A DNA stretch of 64,000 bases from Candidatus Aminicenantota bacterium (GCA_026393835.1 JAPKZK010000041.1:92956-156955), one strand, 5' to 3'. Counted from the stretch's first letter, positions 1 to 7,451 are shown. A program made the numbers and translations. The notes: generated by a model from the sequence alone, not told the origin.

Positions 1-132
1 AAAACCCTTTCACTTCCCTGGATACCCCAGTCTATTGCCATATCATCCGCACAGCCCACACAACCGGCGAAAGTCTTCACCGCCAACCGGAACGGCACGG
101 TGACCATGTTCGAGTTTGAAGAATTGAAGTGA
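1..132 (+). CDS. C-terminal end of an unidentified gene (truncated by window edge)
   Basis: The frame is open from base 1 to a TGA at 130-132 and ends in ANRNGTVTMFEFEELK. Only about 43 residues are visible, so no family can be named. Its importance is that the last 11-37 codons recur in the same sense after each downstream toxin-antitoxin cassette (stops at 999-1001, 1982-1984 and 2159-2161). The reading frame of the repeats is preserved, which supports this being genuine coding sequence rather than a chance ORF. Which copy belongs to the original gene cannot be decided from this window. Confidence 0.6.
   Translation, partial: KTLSLPWIPQSIAISSAQPTQPAKVFTANRNGTVTMFEFEELK
21..132 (+). repeat. 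3'-end repeat, copy 1 of 4
   Basis: This roughly 110-bp stretch encodes the last ~37 codons and stop of the truncated gene. It is nearly identical to 891-1001 (copy 2, one 1-bp indel and a few substitutions). The two copies bracket the TumE-type toxin-antitoxin cassette. Confidence 0.85.
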
Positions 133-155
133 AAAAGCGCGGAAAAACGCCATGG

Positions 156-184
156 TTGACAAATAGCTGAAATAATCGTATATT
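156..184 (+). promoter_or_regulatory. sigma70-like promoter of the TumE-type TA module
   Basis: A consensus TTGACA (156-161), a 17-nt spacer and TATATT (179-184) lie just after the upstream stop codon. The TA cassette therefore carries its own promoter. A GGAG Shine-Dalgarno follows at 191-194, six bases before the ATG at 201. Confidence 0.8.
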
Positions 185-200
185 ATTGGCGGAGTTAATC

Positions 201-509
201 ATGAAACATAAAAAAATAGTGAAGGACGAAATAGAAAATTTTTTAAAGATGAAAGTGTACACGGGATCGACAAATGTCATGAAAGAAGAAATAGATGATT
301 TTTTAAGGATGAAATTCTTTACTGAACTGACCTTGATAAAAGAAAAACTTTCCCTATTTGAAAAAAAATACAAATCCGATTTTCCTCACTTTGAAACAAC
401 CGTTAAAAGCGCTGAAGAAGAAAATTTTGAACACTGGGACGACTATATGGAATGGAAGGCATTCCATTACAAATATAATGAGTTGCATGAAAGGGCGCAC
501 CGGGTTTAA
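201..509 (+). CDS. putative antitoxin partner of TumE-family toxin
   Basis: This 102-residue, charged, helical protein has no catalytic motif that I recognise. The ATG at 201 is chosen because GGAG sits six bases upstream; a TTG at 186 would lack a site. Its internal sequence is itself duplicated: two stretches near the N-terminus share the pattern KDEIENFLKMK / KEEIDDFLRMK. The C-terminal part (DDYMEWKAFHYKYNEL) resembles the C-terminus of the 39509-39817 protein (DDWMEWKGAIEMRNSW), so the two are one family. Its stop overlaps the toxin start (TAATG), which implies translational coupling. The antitoxin role is inferred from position and partner. Confidence 0.7.
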   Translation: MKHKKIVKDEIENFLKMKVYTGSTNVMKEEIDDFLRMKFFTELTLIKEKLSLFEKKYKSDFPHFETTVKSAEEENFEHWDDYMEWKAFHYKYNELHERAHRV

Positions 510-850
510 TGGTTGATATATTTAATCTCCTCAAAGAAAGCCCTATCGTCAGGGATGCAGAAATTTTAAGTTTATTACAGGGTGGGAATTTTTATTATTT
601 GAAAATAAAAGCCTATATTATTAACGATACACTCCTCTTTATAAAAATTTATCTATCTGATACCGAATATGATTATTCGTTTCACTGGCAGGATGAGGAA
701 GGGAAATTAATTGCCAGATGGGATAACGCCCCCCATCATCCGGAGATTGCAACGTATCCCCATCATTACCATACACCTTTTCAAATAAAAGATTCCTATG
801 ATATTACTCTTCAGGATGTGCTGGACCAACTAAAGAAAAGAATAGGGTGA
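509..850 (+). CDS. tumE: TumE-family toxin-antitoxin protein (DUF6516-like)
   Basis: This 113-residue protein has the hallmarks of the TumE/DUF6516 toxin family. These are a hydrophobic YLKIKAYIINDTLLFIKIY strand region, a Y-rich FHWQDEEGKLIARWDNAPHH segment, and the conserved PHH...YPHHYH cluster near residues 70-90. Family members are small RelE-like toxins encoded with a short helical antitoxin. The start overlaps the stop of the upstream antitoxin gene by one base, so the two are translated as a unit. The gene looks intact. The pair is bracketed by the two long copies of the host-gene 3' end (21-132 and 891-1001). The molecular target is unknown. Confidence 0.75.
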   Translation: MVDIFNLLKESPIVRDAEILSLLQGGNFYYLKIKAYIINDTLLFIKIYLSDTEYDYSFHWQDEEGKLIARWDNAPHHPEIATYPHHYHTPFQIKDSYDITLQDVLDQLKKRIG

Positions 851-890
851 ACCCGCTGGTTGCCAAAAATACATCCCTGCCCCTTACCAC

Positions 891-1001
891 GATACCCGGT
901 CTATTGCCATATCTCCCGCGCAGCCCACACAACCGGCGAAAGTGTTCACCGCCAACCGGAACGGCACGGTGACCGTGTTCGAGTTTGAAGAATTGAAATG
1001 A
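891..1001 (+). repeat. 3'-end repeat, copy 2 of 4
   Basis: Near-identical to 21-132 and in the same orientation and frame, it ends FTANRNGTVTVFEFEELK and TGA at 999-1001. There is no start codon of its own nearby. It closes the TumE cassette and opens the next one. Confidence 0.85.
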
Positions 1002-1099
1002 GGAATTAGGGGTCAGGGGTCAGGGAAAAAATTTCCGTAGGGGCAAACCCCTGTGTTTGCCCGTTTATTGGACTGGGCCGAAGGCCCACCTTACAAGAG
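999..1099 (+). repeat. 101-bp perfect direct repeat, copy 1
   Basis: Starting at the TGA of 3'-end copy 2, 101 bases are identical to 1982-2082. It includes GGGGTCAGGGGTCAGGG and an imperfect hairpin around GGGCCGAAGGCCC. Together the two copies flank the MNT/HEPN cassette. Confidence 0.9.
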
Positions 1100-1162
1100 G
1101 GGAAGATTTCTTGTATGTCCCCTTTCCCCTCACGGAAAATACCACTTATCGACTCTATCATC

Positions 1163-1191
1163 TTGAAAAACAAAGCAATCGATAATATAAT
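1163..1191 (+). promoter_or_regulatory. leaderless-type promoter of the MNT/HEPN module
   Basis: TTGAAA (1163-1168), 17-nt spacer, TATAAT (1186-1191). The -10 box ends six bases before the ATG at 1198 and there is no Shine-Dalgarno, so transcription should start at or next to the start codon. Confidence 0.75.
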
Positions 1192-1197
1192 TAAAGC

Positions 1198-1503
1198 ATG
1201 GAAGATATAAAAATCGCTAAGGAATTTAAAAAGAAGGTTCTGAGGGCCTACCCGGAAGCTGAGATTTATTTTTTCGGTTCACGGGTAAACAAGACTCACC
1301 GCGTCGATTCAGACTATGATTTGCTGGTCCTTTTAGAGGACGTAACTCCATCCCGGAGAAAGGCGATCTACGATATAGCCTGGGAAACCGGGTATAAATA
1401 TGATGTATTGATTGCCCCGGTTTTATCTCGAAGAGATAACTTCTACCCATCAACGGCATCACCCTTTTTAAACAATGTAAAAAAATACGGGATGGTACTT
1501 TGA
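1198..1503 (+). CDS. MNT-type minimal nucleotidyltransferase (antitoxin of a MNT/HEPN pair)
   Basis: This 101-residue protein of the polymerase-beta nucleotidyltransferase fold has the diagnostic motif FFGSRVNKTHRVDSDYDLLV at residues ~25-45, with GS and the DxD pair for metal and nucleotide binding. A third acidic residue lies at KYDVLIAP. Such minimal nucleotidyltransferases modify and silence a neighbouring HEPN RNase toxin by adding AMP (known for the MntA/HepT family). The stop overlaps the TTG start of the HEPN gene. The mRNA is predicted to be leaderless. The length is normal and the catalytic triad looks intact. Confidence 0.9.
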   Translation: MEDIKIAKEFKKKVLRAYPEAEIYFFGSRVNKTHRVDSDYDLLVLLEDVTPSRRKAIYDIAWETGYKYDVLIAPVLSRRDNFYPSTASPFLNNVKKYGMVL

Positions 1504-1922
1504 CTAAAAATCTTGAAGCAATCCTTGAATACCGGCTCCAACAAGCAGAAGACTCTATAAAAGAAGGAGAGATTTTACTCGATTCGGGCGGCAGCTTCCG
1601 AAGCACTATTAATCGTTCATATTATGCCATGTTTTATAGCGTCCTGGCTTTAATCTGCAAGAAAGGTATGGGAACTTCAAAACACACTGGTGTCCTTTCG
1701 ATTTTTGATAGAGAATATGTCAAACAGAAAATATTCCCGAAGAAGATGAGTAAACTATTCCACCAGGCATTTTATTTGAGACAACAATGCGATTACGAAG
1801 AATTTAGTATAATCACGAAAGAGGAAACCATCGAAATCCTGGAGGGGGCCAAAGACTTTTTAGAGAAAATAAAACATCATTTAGCCCTCCCGATAAAAGC
1901 AGAGGAGAATAAAGATGGATGA
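1500..1922 (+). CDS. HEPN-domain protein (toxin of MNT/HEPN pair)
   Basis: This 140-residue all-helical protein has a HEPN signature: a helix carrying NRSYYAMFYSVLAL (residues ~38-52), then LRQQCDYEEF (~98-107), which would provide the polar RNase site. It starts at a TTG that overlaps the MNT stop (TTTGA); no ATG is available in frame. HEPN proteins of this kind are RNases or substrate binders controlled by the partner nucleotidyltransferase. It does not show the exact Rx4-6H site I would expect of a classical HepT toxin, so activity is uncertain. The pair sits between two 101-bp identical repeats. Confidence 0.85.
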   Translation: MTKNLEAILEYRLQQAEDSIKEGEILLDSGGSFRSTINRSYYAMFYSVLALICKKGMGTSKHTGVLSIFDREYVKQKIFPKKMSKLFHQAFYLRQQCDYEEFSIITKEETIEILEGAKDFLEKIKHHLALPIKAEENKDG

Positions 1923-1940
1923 AAAGGATGAAATCCTTTG

Positions 1941-1984
1941 CAAACGGTGCCCTGACCATGCTCGAGGTTGAAGAATTGAAGTGA
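1941..1984 (+). repeat. 3'-end repeat, copy 3 of 4 (shorter)
   Basis: It encodes FANGALTMLEVEELK and TGA, a diverged copy of the host-gene C-terminus. It directly follows the HEPN gene (stop 1920-1922) and is fused to the second 101-bp direct repeat. Confidence 0.75.
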
Positions 1985-2082
1985 GGAATTAGGGGTCAGG
2001 GGTCAGGGAAAAAATTTCCGTAGGGGCAAACCCCTGTGTTTGCCCGTTTATTGGACTGGGCCGAAGGCCCACCTTACAAGAG
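1982..2082 (+). repeat. 101-bp perfect direct repeat, copy 2
   Basis: Identical to 999-1099. It marks the downstream border of the MNT/HEPN cassette. Confidence 0.9.
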
Positions 2083-2120
2083 AAAAAGAAAACCCATACC
2101 GGGGCTATTAAAATAATATT

Positions 2121-2161
2121 TCGGAACCCTGACCGCATTCGGGTTTGAAGAATTGAAGTGA
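2121..2161 (+). repeat. 3'-end repeat, copy 4 of 4 (most diverged)
   Basis: It encodes GTLTAFGFEELK and TGA at 2159-2161. It is the last recognisable copy and precedes the small minus-strand gene at 2197-2367. Confidence 0.65.
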
Positions 2162-2196
2162 AAAAGGCTGAAAAGAAAGAGGTTTAGGAGTTAAAA

Positions 2197-2367
2197 TCAT
2201 TGCCATTGATCTTTTCTCAATTTATCCACAAATTGCTTTGAATCGACAATATCCGCAAAAGGCACAATATCTTCAAGGCTATCATCGATTTTAAATTTCA
2301 ATCCCCCTGGTTGTGGCTTTTTCTCTTTTGCCTTTTCTTCTGAATCGATAACCATAGTTTGCATCAT
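2197..2367 (-). CDS. small protein, possible orphan antitoxin
   Basis: This 56-residue ORF has GAGG seven bases before the ATG at 2367. The product is acidic and basic in blocks: an EEKAKEKKPQPGG linker, then FKIDDSLEDIVPFADI and a C-terminal helix. The DDSLEDI stretch resembles short DUF2281-type antitoxins that carry a DDFDEPLEDF tail, but the likeness is weak. No partner toxin follows. It could be the leftover half of a TA cassette, fitting the TA-rich surroundings. Function is inferred only. Confidence 0.5.
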   Translation of the reverse strand: MMQTMVIDSEEKAKEKKPQPGGLKFKIDDSLEDIVPFADIVDSKQFVDKLRKDQWQ

Positions 2368-2572
2368 ACACCTCGCTGCCCAGTATAGTACTTATCACCG
2401 ATTTTGTCAATGATTGTTTTCAACTAATTGTTAATTGCCAATCGTTAATTATTAAGTTTTTTCTTGCTTGTCCCTTTTTTCAAATCCCTTCCAGGAAAAA
2501 ATAAAAAACTTTTCCCCCTTTACAATCGCTTTATAATATGTTATTTGGAATTCTTTATTGGTGCATTAATGT

Positions 2573-3144
2573 TAATAGAATATAGAATTAATTACTTAGC
2601 CGGCGCCGGGAGAATCCTTTTTCCCGACATAAAAGACTCTGACAGGAAATTATATATCCCGGCGACGTTAGATGAAACGCCGGGAGCAACAATCGTAAGG
2701 CGTGGGGACAGAAGTGCAAGGGATATTTCACATACCGCAAGAGAAAGCTCAAATAGCCCAAGGGTTAGATCACTCAGCCTAAGGGGTAGATCGATCAGCC
2801 CAAGGGTTAGATCGAGCAGCCTAAGGGTTAGATCAAGCAGCCTAAGAGTTAGATCGATCAGCCTAAGGGTTAGATCGATCAGCCTAAGGGTTAGATCAAG
2901 CAGCCTAAGAGGTAGATCGATCAGCCCAAGGGTTAGATCAAGCAGCCTAAGAGGTAGATCGATCAGCCCAATGGTTAGATCAAGTAGCCTAAGAGGTAGA
3001 TCGATCAGCCTAAGGGTTAGATCGAGTAGCCCAAGGCATTTTTCCCCATTCAACCACCGCCGCGTGAATAATCAAGGCTTTTCAAAAAGGCATGAAACAA
3101 ATATGAAAATAATAAGAATAAGAATAAGAGGAGAACATAGATGA
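2573..3144 (+). CDS. repeat-containing ORF over the 21-bp array A (coding status doubtful)
   Basis: The frame runs through array A and would encode about 17 arginine/serine-rich heptapeptides of the type RSISLRV. Its stop overlaps the start of the next gene (ATGA at 3141). Because the unit is 21 bp, any frame lacking a stop in one unit stays open throughout, and the minus strand is open too (2592-3053). Openness is therefore weak evidence. ATG 2573 is used for convenience; no convincing ribosome binding site is visible. It may be a real basic repeat protein or a transcribed DNA array. Confidence 0.3.
2694..3036 (+). repeat. tandem array A, 21-bp period, ~16 units
   Basis: Thirteen clear 21-bp units run from 2757 to 3029 with decayed units on both sides. 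Each unit has CCTAAGGGTT or a close variant followed by AGATC and then GATCAG or AAGCAG. The palindrome GATCGATC occurs at a fixed position in many units. Differences are substitutions only; no unit changes length. There are no spacers, so it is not a CRISPR array. Confidence 0.9.
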
Positions 3145-3887
3145 ATGCATATCCAAAGAAAATAATACCCTTGATCGGAGATAGTTTGATTGGCTTTACA
3201 AATGCCAAAGACAACGAAATTATATTAAACCGGATTGTTGGTAAGGGCTATAACTGCGCCAAAATGGATGAATTACTGGGAATTAATGCCCAGGCCGATC
3301 AAAAATATCATAACTTTGAAGTAAAACATGGCGAACGCATCCAGGCAGCCCTGGATCTGGAGGCAAAACGCACCGAAGAAATGAATTATTATACCAATGA
3401 CCGTAAACTGGCCTTCCATATCTTCGGCGGCCAACAAGACTTAGCTGTTCGCAGCCAGTTGGGCATCGATCTGTCCCTTAAAGAAGGTTTAAACGGATTC
3501 ATCGAACAAGCCCAACAATTTTATGAGACCATTTTGAAGAAAAAAGAGATATTGTCACGCTTAGATGAGTTTGCAATGACCGCCGAAAAAGTACAAGAAA
3601 GATTAAATGGACTTACGGCGCTGCGGGTTTTATTCGATATCCTGGAGGTCAAGAAAGGTCTTGCGGCCATCGCCCTGAAAGAGCGAACCGTATCCTATAA
3701 TACATTAAGGGTAGCCTGGCATAAATTTAAAACCGTCTGTCTTATCGTCTTCGCAAAAAAACAAGAGCATTTGAAGCTGTTAAATATCAACCCGCCGGCA
3801 GTAAGAGTAAGAACAAACAAAAGAACATCAAGTAAAAGGTCCAGGACCGCCGAGGTAAAGGTTGAAATGCCGGACGATATAGAATAA
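3141..3887 (+). CDS. helical hypothetical protein
   Basis: This 248-residue soluble protein is predicted to be mostly alpha-helical from its heptad-like spacing of hydrophobics around residues 40-200. It has no signal peptide and no catalytic motif. The C-terminal 40 residues are basic and low-complexity (RTNKRTSSKRSRT) and then acidic at the very end. AAGAGGAG lies nine bases before the ATG. The start overlaps the end of the array-A frame, so the array is either transcribed as its leader or translated upstream of it. I do not recognise the family. Confidence 0.7.
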   Translation: MNAYPKKIIPLIGDSLIGFTNAKDNEIILNRIVGKGYNCAKMDELLGINAQADQKYHNFEVKHGERIQAALDLEAKRTEEMNYYTNDRKLAFHIFGGQQDLAVRSQLGIDLSLKEGLNGFIEQAQQFYETILKKKEILSRLDEFAMTAEKVQERLNGLTALRVLFDILEVKKGLAAIALKERTVSYNTLRVAWHKFKTVCLIVFAKKQEHLKLLNINPPAVRVRTNKRTSSKRSRTAEVKVEMPDDIE

Positions 3888-3939
3888 CCGGCTTTACAGT
3901 ATACAGGAGTTCCGAGCCTGATGGTGGAGATTTCTTGTA

Positions 3940-3995
3940 TGTCCCCTTTCTCTTTTTCTTCGCGGTCCTTCGCGTTCTTCGCGGCTATTTTTTTA
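3940..3995 (+). repeat. dispersed intergenic repeat (CGCGAAGAACGCGAAGG family)
   Basis: The stretch TTCGCGGTCCTTCGCG plus TTCTTCGCGGC is the reverse of sequences at ~13776-13800, ~16056-16087 and ~55275-55292, and part of it recurs at ~55459-55477. A neighbouring motif TTTCTTGTATGTCCCC at ~3930 recurs at ~1107. These repeats litter the intergenic spaces of the window and create spurious ORFs. Confidence 0.7.
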
Positions 3996-4137
3996 ACGGC
4001 ACGTTCGGAATTGCAATTTAGAACCGCCGCGGTGTTCTATATTTCAATTCAAGGCGAAATCAGGCCCCGGATACATTATTATTAGGGAGAGTCGAAAAAC
4101 TCAAAAATAAAAAATTAAATAATAAGGAGATTAAACG

Positions 4138-4989
4138 ATGAAACAATTTAAACAAGTAACCCTGTTAATGGTAATCATTTTTTCGGTTTTCATTTTCAAC
4201 CTCTATCCCGCGGAAAAAGTAGAGGTCAACAAAACCTTTAAACCCGCGGCAACCGTCGATATCAAAACCGTCAGCGGCGACTGTATATTCAAAATCGGAA
4301 GCGCCGGCGAAATTAAGGTTTCCCTGGTTCATACTTACCCCGCCGATACCTTTGAACCTATATTAAAAGAAGAAGGAAACACCCTTATCTTACAAGAAAA
4401 ATTTCAAGAAGGGAAAAAATGTAATGACGGCAGCGCCACCTGGACCGTCACTGTTCCTGCAAAAACCAACATCGAATTCCACTCCGTGTCCGGGGATTTC
4501 TCCGCCGCCGGGTTAAACGGAGATATCCACGGCGCCGCGGTATCCGGCGACGTCAACCTGGAGGATTTAACCGGGAACCTCGGCATAGAAGCCGTCAGCG
4601 GCGATATCAAAGTAAATAAGGCAGATGGAGAACTGAAATTAAAAGCGGTCTCCGGCGATATTAATATCACAGATGCGACGATTAAAGGAACCAGCGCATT
4701 TAAATGTGTTTCAGGGGATATCGAGGTTACCCTGGCTAAAACCGCCGAATATGACCTGGACCTGGCCACGGTATCGGGAGATGTTACGCTGGATTACAAC
4801 GGGAATCCCATCAAGGGGTATTTTCACTTCAAAGGCCAGAAAGGCAATATCTCATCCCCGATCCCCTTTGAAAACCCGGAAGAATCCGACAGCCACAATC
4901 CGTTTGTTAAGAAATACTTTAAAAAAGACGGCGACTCCCCTAAAATTTCAATGGAAACTATCTCCGGGGATTTAAAACTTAAAAAGTAA
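4138..4989 (+). CDS. exported DUF4097-type beta-repeat protein
   Basis: This 283-residue protein has an N-terminal signal peptide (lysines, then the hydrophobic run VTLLMVIIFSVFIFNL). The rest is built from short beta repeats, each with the signature VSGD (TVSGDC, SVSGDF, AVSGDV, AVSGDI, AVSGDI, CVSGDI, TVSGDV, TISGDL), spaced about 20-30 residues apart. This is the DUF4097 adhesin-like beta-solenoid pattern seen in periplasmic or surface proteins, often encoded near envelope regulators. No regulator is adjacent here. AAGGAG lies upstream of the ATG. Substrate or partner is unknown. Confidence 0.85.
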   Translation: MKQFKQVTLLMVIIFSVFIFNLYPAEKVEVNKTFKPAATVDIKTVSGDCIFKIGSAGEIKVSLVHTYPADTFEPILKEEGNTLILQEKFQEGKKCNDGSATWTVTVPAKTNIEFHSVSGDFSAAGLNGDIHGAAVSGDVNLEDLTGNLGIEAVSGDIKVNKADGELKLKAVSGDINITDATIKGTSAFKCVSGDIEVTLAKTAEYDLDLATVSGDVTLDYNGNPIKGYFHFKGQKGNISSPIPFENPEESDSHNPFVKKYFKKDGDSPKISMETISGDLKLKK

Positions 4990-5101
4990 CGTAAATGAAG
5001 AATGATGAATGATGAAGTAGGGGCGGACCTGCGTGTCCGCCCTTTCTTTTGTATTTTGAAAAAAATCTGTGTTAATCCGTGAAATCTGTGGACCTGTGTT
5101 T

Positions 5102-6199
5102 TTAAAGCTTCGCTTGAAAGAAATCATTGTTGGTGGGGAATTTTTCCAGGAATTTGAGAAACAATTCCATTGCCTCTTTGGGTTTAACCCCCGACAGGGC
5201 GCGCCGTAACCGGGTAATCTGCTGCAATTCTTCCGGCGAGTAAAGGAGTTCTTCTTTGCGGGTGCCGCTGGCCGGCAGGTTGATGGCCGGGAAAATGCGG
5301 GCTTCGGCAATATTTCGATCCAGGATAATTTCGCTGTTGCCGGTGCCTTTGAATTCCTCGAATATCAGTTGGTCCATGCGTGAGCCGGTATCCACCAGGA
5401 CCGTGGCGATAATCGTGAGCGATCCCCCCCCTTCGATGTTGCGCGCCAGGCCGAAGAAACGGCGCGGGATTTCCATGGCGCCGGCCTGGAGACCGCCGGA
5501 CATAATACGTCCCTTTTGTTTCGACGAACCCTTCAAATTAAAAGCCCTGGCCATACGAGTCAGGCTGTCCACCAATACCACCACATCTCGGCCGCATTCC
5601 AATTCCGTAATCACATGACCCATTACCAACTGGGTCAGCGCCACATGTTCCTGTGTGTCGCGGTCATTGGAACTGGCCATTACTTCGGCGTTTACCGTAC
5701 GGCGGAAATGGGTGACTTCCTCGGGTCGCTCATCGATGAGCAGGGCAATAATACGGGTTTGGGGATCGCCGGTGGAAATGCTCTTGGCGATTTGTTCCAG
5801 TATAATGGTTTTACCTGCCCTGGGCGGGGAAACGATCAACCCCCGCGTACCTTTGGCAATTGGGGCCATCAGGTCCACGATGCGCATGGAAGGGTCGCCG
5901 GTGACGGAGAGTTTAAACCGCTGGTTGGGATCGATGGCGGTGAGCCGGGTATAGGGAAGTCGTTTTTGGAATTCCGCCGGTGGAAGTCCGCACACGCTTT
6001 CCACCTTCTCCAGGAGAAGTCCTTTGCCGGTTTCGCGCACCGGGCCGGTAACGGACACTCCCTCTACCAATTGGAATGCTTTGATCAGTTGCGCCGGGAC
6101 CATTATCTTCCCCGTATCGAGACTAAAAGGTTGACCCGGGTCTACCAGGTATGATTTGTCTTTGTAACGTTTCAATAGCCCGCTTCCATTTTGAGCCAT
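5102..6199 (-). CDS. rho: transcription termination factor Rho (short form)
   Basis: This is a RecA-like hexameric RNA helicase that terminates transcription. It shows Walker A PPRAGKT, the catalytic IDERPEEVT block, VVLVDSLTRMARAFN (Walker B region), FFGLARNIEGGGSLTIIATVLVDTGS (R-loop neighbourhood, here given in two parts: FFGLARNIEGGGS and LTIIATVLVDTGS), and EEFKGTGN. At 365 residues it is shorter than the ~420-residue E. coli protein. The N-terminal helical subdomain is absent and the RNA-binding cold-shock-like part begins almost at once. AAGGAG precedes the ATG. It is a single-gene unit. The key ATPase residues look intact, so function as Rho is likely. Confidence 0.95.
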   Translation of the reverse strand: MAQNGSGLLKRYKDKSYLVDPGQPFSLDTGKIMVPAQLIKAFQLVEGVSVTGPVRETGKGLLLEKVESVCGLPPAEFQKRLPYTRLTAIDPNQRFKLSVTGDPSMRIVDLMAPIAKGTRGLIVSPPRAGKTIILEQIAKSISTGDPQTRIIALLIDERPEEVTHFRRTVNAEVMASSNDRDTQEHVALTQLVMGHVITELECGRDVVVLVDSLTRMARAFNLKGSSKQKGRIMSGGLQAGAMEIPRRFFGLARNIEGGGSLTIIATVLVDTGSRMDQLIFEEFKGTGNSEIILDRNIAEARIFPAINLPASGTRKEELLYSPEELQQITRLRRALSGVKPKEAMELFLKFLEKFPTNNDFFQAKL

Positions 6200-6358
6200 G
6201 GCGTACTCCTTATTATTTTATTATATATCCTTTCTCTTCGTATGAAACTCTTATCTTAACAATTCCAGTTTGAGATCGACGATTGACCTCATAATATTAG
6301 TGTTAAAATCACTTTTTGTCAAGCCCCCCCCGGTTTCGCATCATTTAAATTTGATACC

Positions 6359-6607
6359 TCATCCGGTGTGACCATTAATCCAGATTTCCGACTCCGCCAG
6401 GTCTATCTCGTCGTTCCACATCACGGCATAGCCATGCTTGTCTGCCTTAACAGTACGAAATAACGCTTCGTCTTCTAATGCCTTGAAAGGTTCCTCTCCG
6501 AGGAGAGGGTGACAATCGTATATCTTAACGTCCCCATTTTGAAAAGCGACTTCAATCTTCTTGCCTCGGAGTGGCTTGACATTCCGAATCTTAGGATACA
6601 TATTCAT
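6359..6607 (-). CDS. DUF2442 domain protein
   Basis: This 82-residue protein has the DUF2442 pattern: an N-terminal strand with a basic stretch (VKPLRGKKIEVAF), a Y-D-HPLL segment, and a C-terminal WNDEIDLAESEIW. It follows the DUF4160 gene by four bases on the same strand. DUF4160/DUF2442 pairs are common and are usually listed as toxin-antitoxin-like modules, but their chemistry is not established. The gene looks intact. Confidence 0.9.
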   Translation of the reverse strand: MNMYPKIRNVKPLRGKKIEVAFQNGDVKIYDCHPLLGEEPFKALEDEALFRTVKADKHGYAVMWNDEIDLAESEIWINGHTG

Positions 6608-6611
6608 ATTT

Positions 6612-6860
6612 TTACTCCAACCCCGGGAGCTGTATATATTGCTGGGTTTTCCACATTTCCATCAGTTCCATATTATACGCCTTTGCCCAGCTTTTTATCA
6701 TCCGTATTGCTCTTGCGGGCATATCACCCTCTATCATCTCCAGGGTCTTAACATTGAAAACGCCATTGTAGTCACCATAGATCGCATGAAAATGCGGTAC
6801 CCCATGTTCTTTAAAATACATCTTAATCAGAATTCCATAGAATCGAGCTATGACCGGCAT
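6612..6860 (-). CDS. DUF4160 domain protein
   Basis: This 82-residue protein has the characteristic start MPVIARFYGILIKMYF followed by HGVPHFHAIYGDY, the histidine-rich DUF4160 core. It is the first gene of the pair with the DUF2442 protein downstream. AGGAG precedes the ATG. A TA-like role is assumed from the conserved pairing in many genomes; no experimental function is known to me. Confidence 0.9.
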   Translation of the reverse strand: MPVIARFYGILIKMYFKEHGVPHFHAIYGDYNGVFNVKTLEMIEGDMPARAIRMIKSWAKAYNMELMEMWKTQQYIQLPGLE

Positions 6861-7030
6861 TGTTGCTCCTATTTTAGCTTCCTAAAACAATCGCGACCTA
6901 ACATTCTCTTATACCAACTCTACACACTACACAGGAATCAATTTTAACACAAAAAGAAACATTGTCAAGAACAGGAATCGGCACCGGCATTTCTCATTTT
7001 GCCTTTTTTATACAAGCTGCCCCGCCTACA

Positions 7031-7059
7031 TAGACACCGGCGCTTCGATGTGATATAAT
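7031..7059 (+). promoter_or_regulatory. promoter of the DsrC-TmcC-TmcB operon
   Basis: TAGACA (7031-7036), 17-nt spacer, TATAAT (7054-7059). It lies about 50 bases before the ATG at 7109, leaving room for the GGAGGA ribosome binding site at 7096-7101. Confidence 0.65.
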
Positions 7060-7108
7060 CCCCCATCTAAACGTGTTTCACACCCCAAAAACAACGGAGG
7101 ACTCGATC

Positions 7109-7429
7109 ATGCCATTTGTGGATTTTAAAGAAAAAAAGTTAGAAGTCAATGAAGAAGGTTTCTTAGTTAATTCAGCCCAGTGGAATAAAGAGGTAGCTGA
7201 ATTCTTTGCCTTGAAAGAGGAAAACATCGCAAACCTGACCGAAGATCACTGGGCAGTGATTAATTTTATCCGGGAATACTACCTGGAAAACAACCTGGCC
7301 CCCATGGTGCGAAAGGTCTGTAAAACCACCGGGTTTCAACTGAAATATATCTATGATCTCTTTCCTTCCGGCCCCGCCAAAGGCGCAGCCAAAATCGCCG
7401 GGCTCCCCAAACCCGACGGCTGCGTTTAA
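7109..7429 (+). CDS. dsrC: DsrC/TusE-family sulfur-carrier protein lacking one conserved Cys
   Basis: This 106-residue protein has the DsrC fold signature: EEGFLVNSAQWNKEVAEFFA, LTEDHWAVINFIREYY and the C-terminal arm GPAKGAAKIAGLPKPDGCV. DsrC proteins pass sulfur or a trisulfide between two arm cysteines, the penultimate CysA and a second one ten residues earlier. Here CysA is present but the second is alanine (GAAK instead of GACK), so an intramolecular disulfide cannot form. The ATG at 7109 has GGAGGA eight bases upstream; an upstream ATG-less extension is unlikely. The next two genes encode redox subunits that interact with DsrC in sulfate reducers, so the pairing is meaningful. Confidence 0.9.
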   Translation: MPFVDFKEKKLEVNEEGFLVNSAQWNKEVAEFFALKEENIANLTEDHWAVINFIREYYLENNLAPMVRKVCKTTGFQLKYIYDLFPSGPAKGAAKIAGLPKPDGCV

Positions 7430-7451
7430 TCGTTAGAAAGAGAGGTTACGT

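Noticed and set aside
2694..3036. CRISPR array
   Set aside because: Units are directly contiguous 21-bp repeats with no spacers, and no cas genes are present; the same applies to 35225-35917 and 54377-54712.
5516..6154. 212-residue plus-strand ORF opposite rho
   Set aside because: It lies wholly within the rho gene on the other strand and has no domain of its own.
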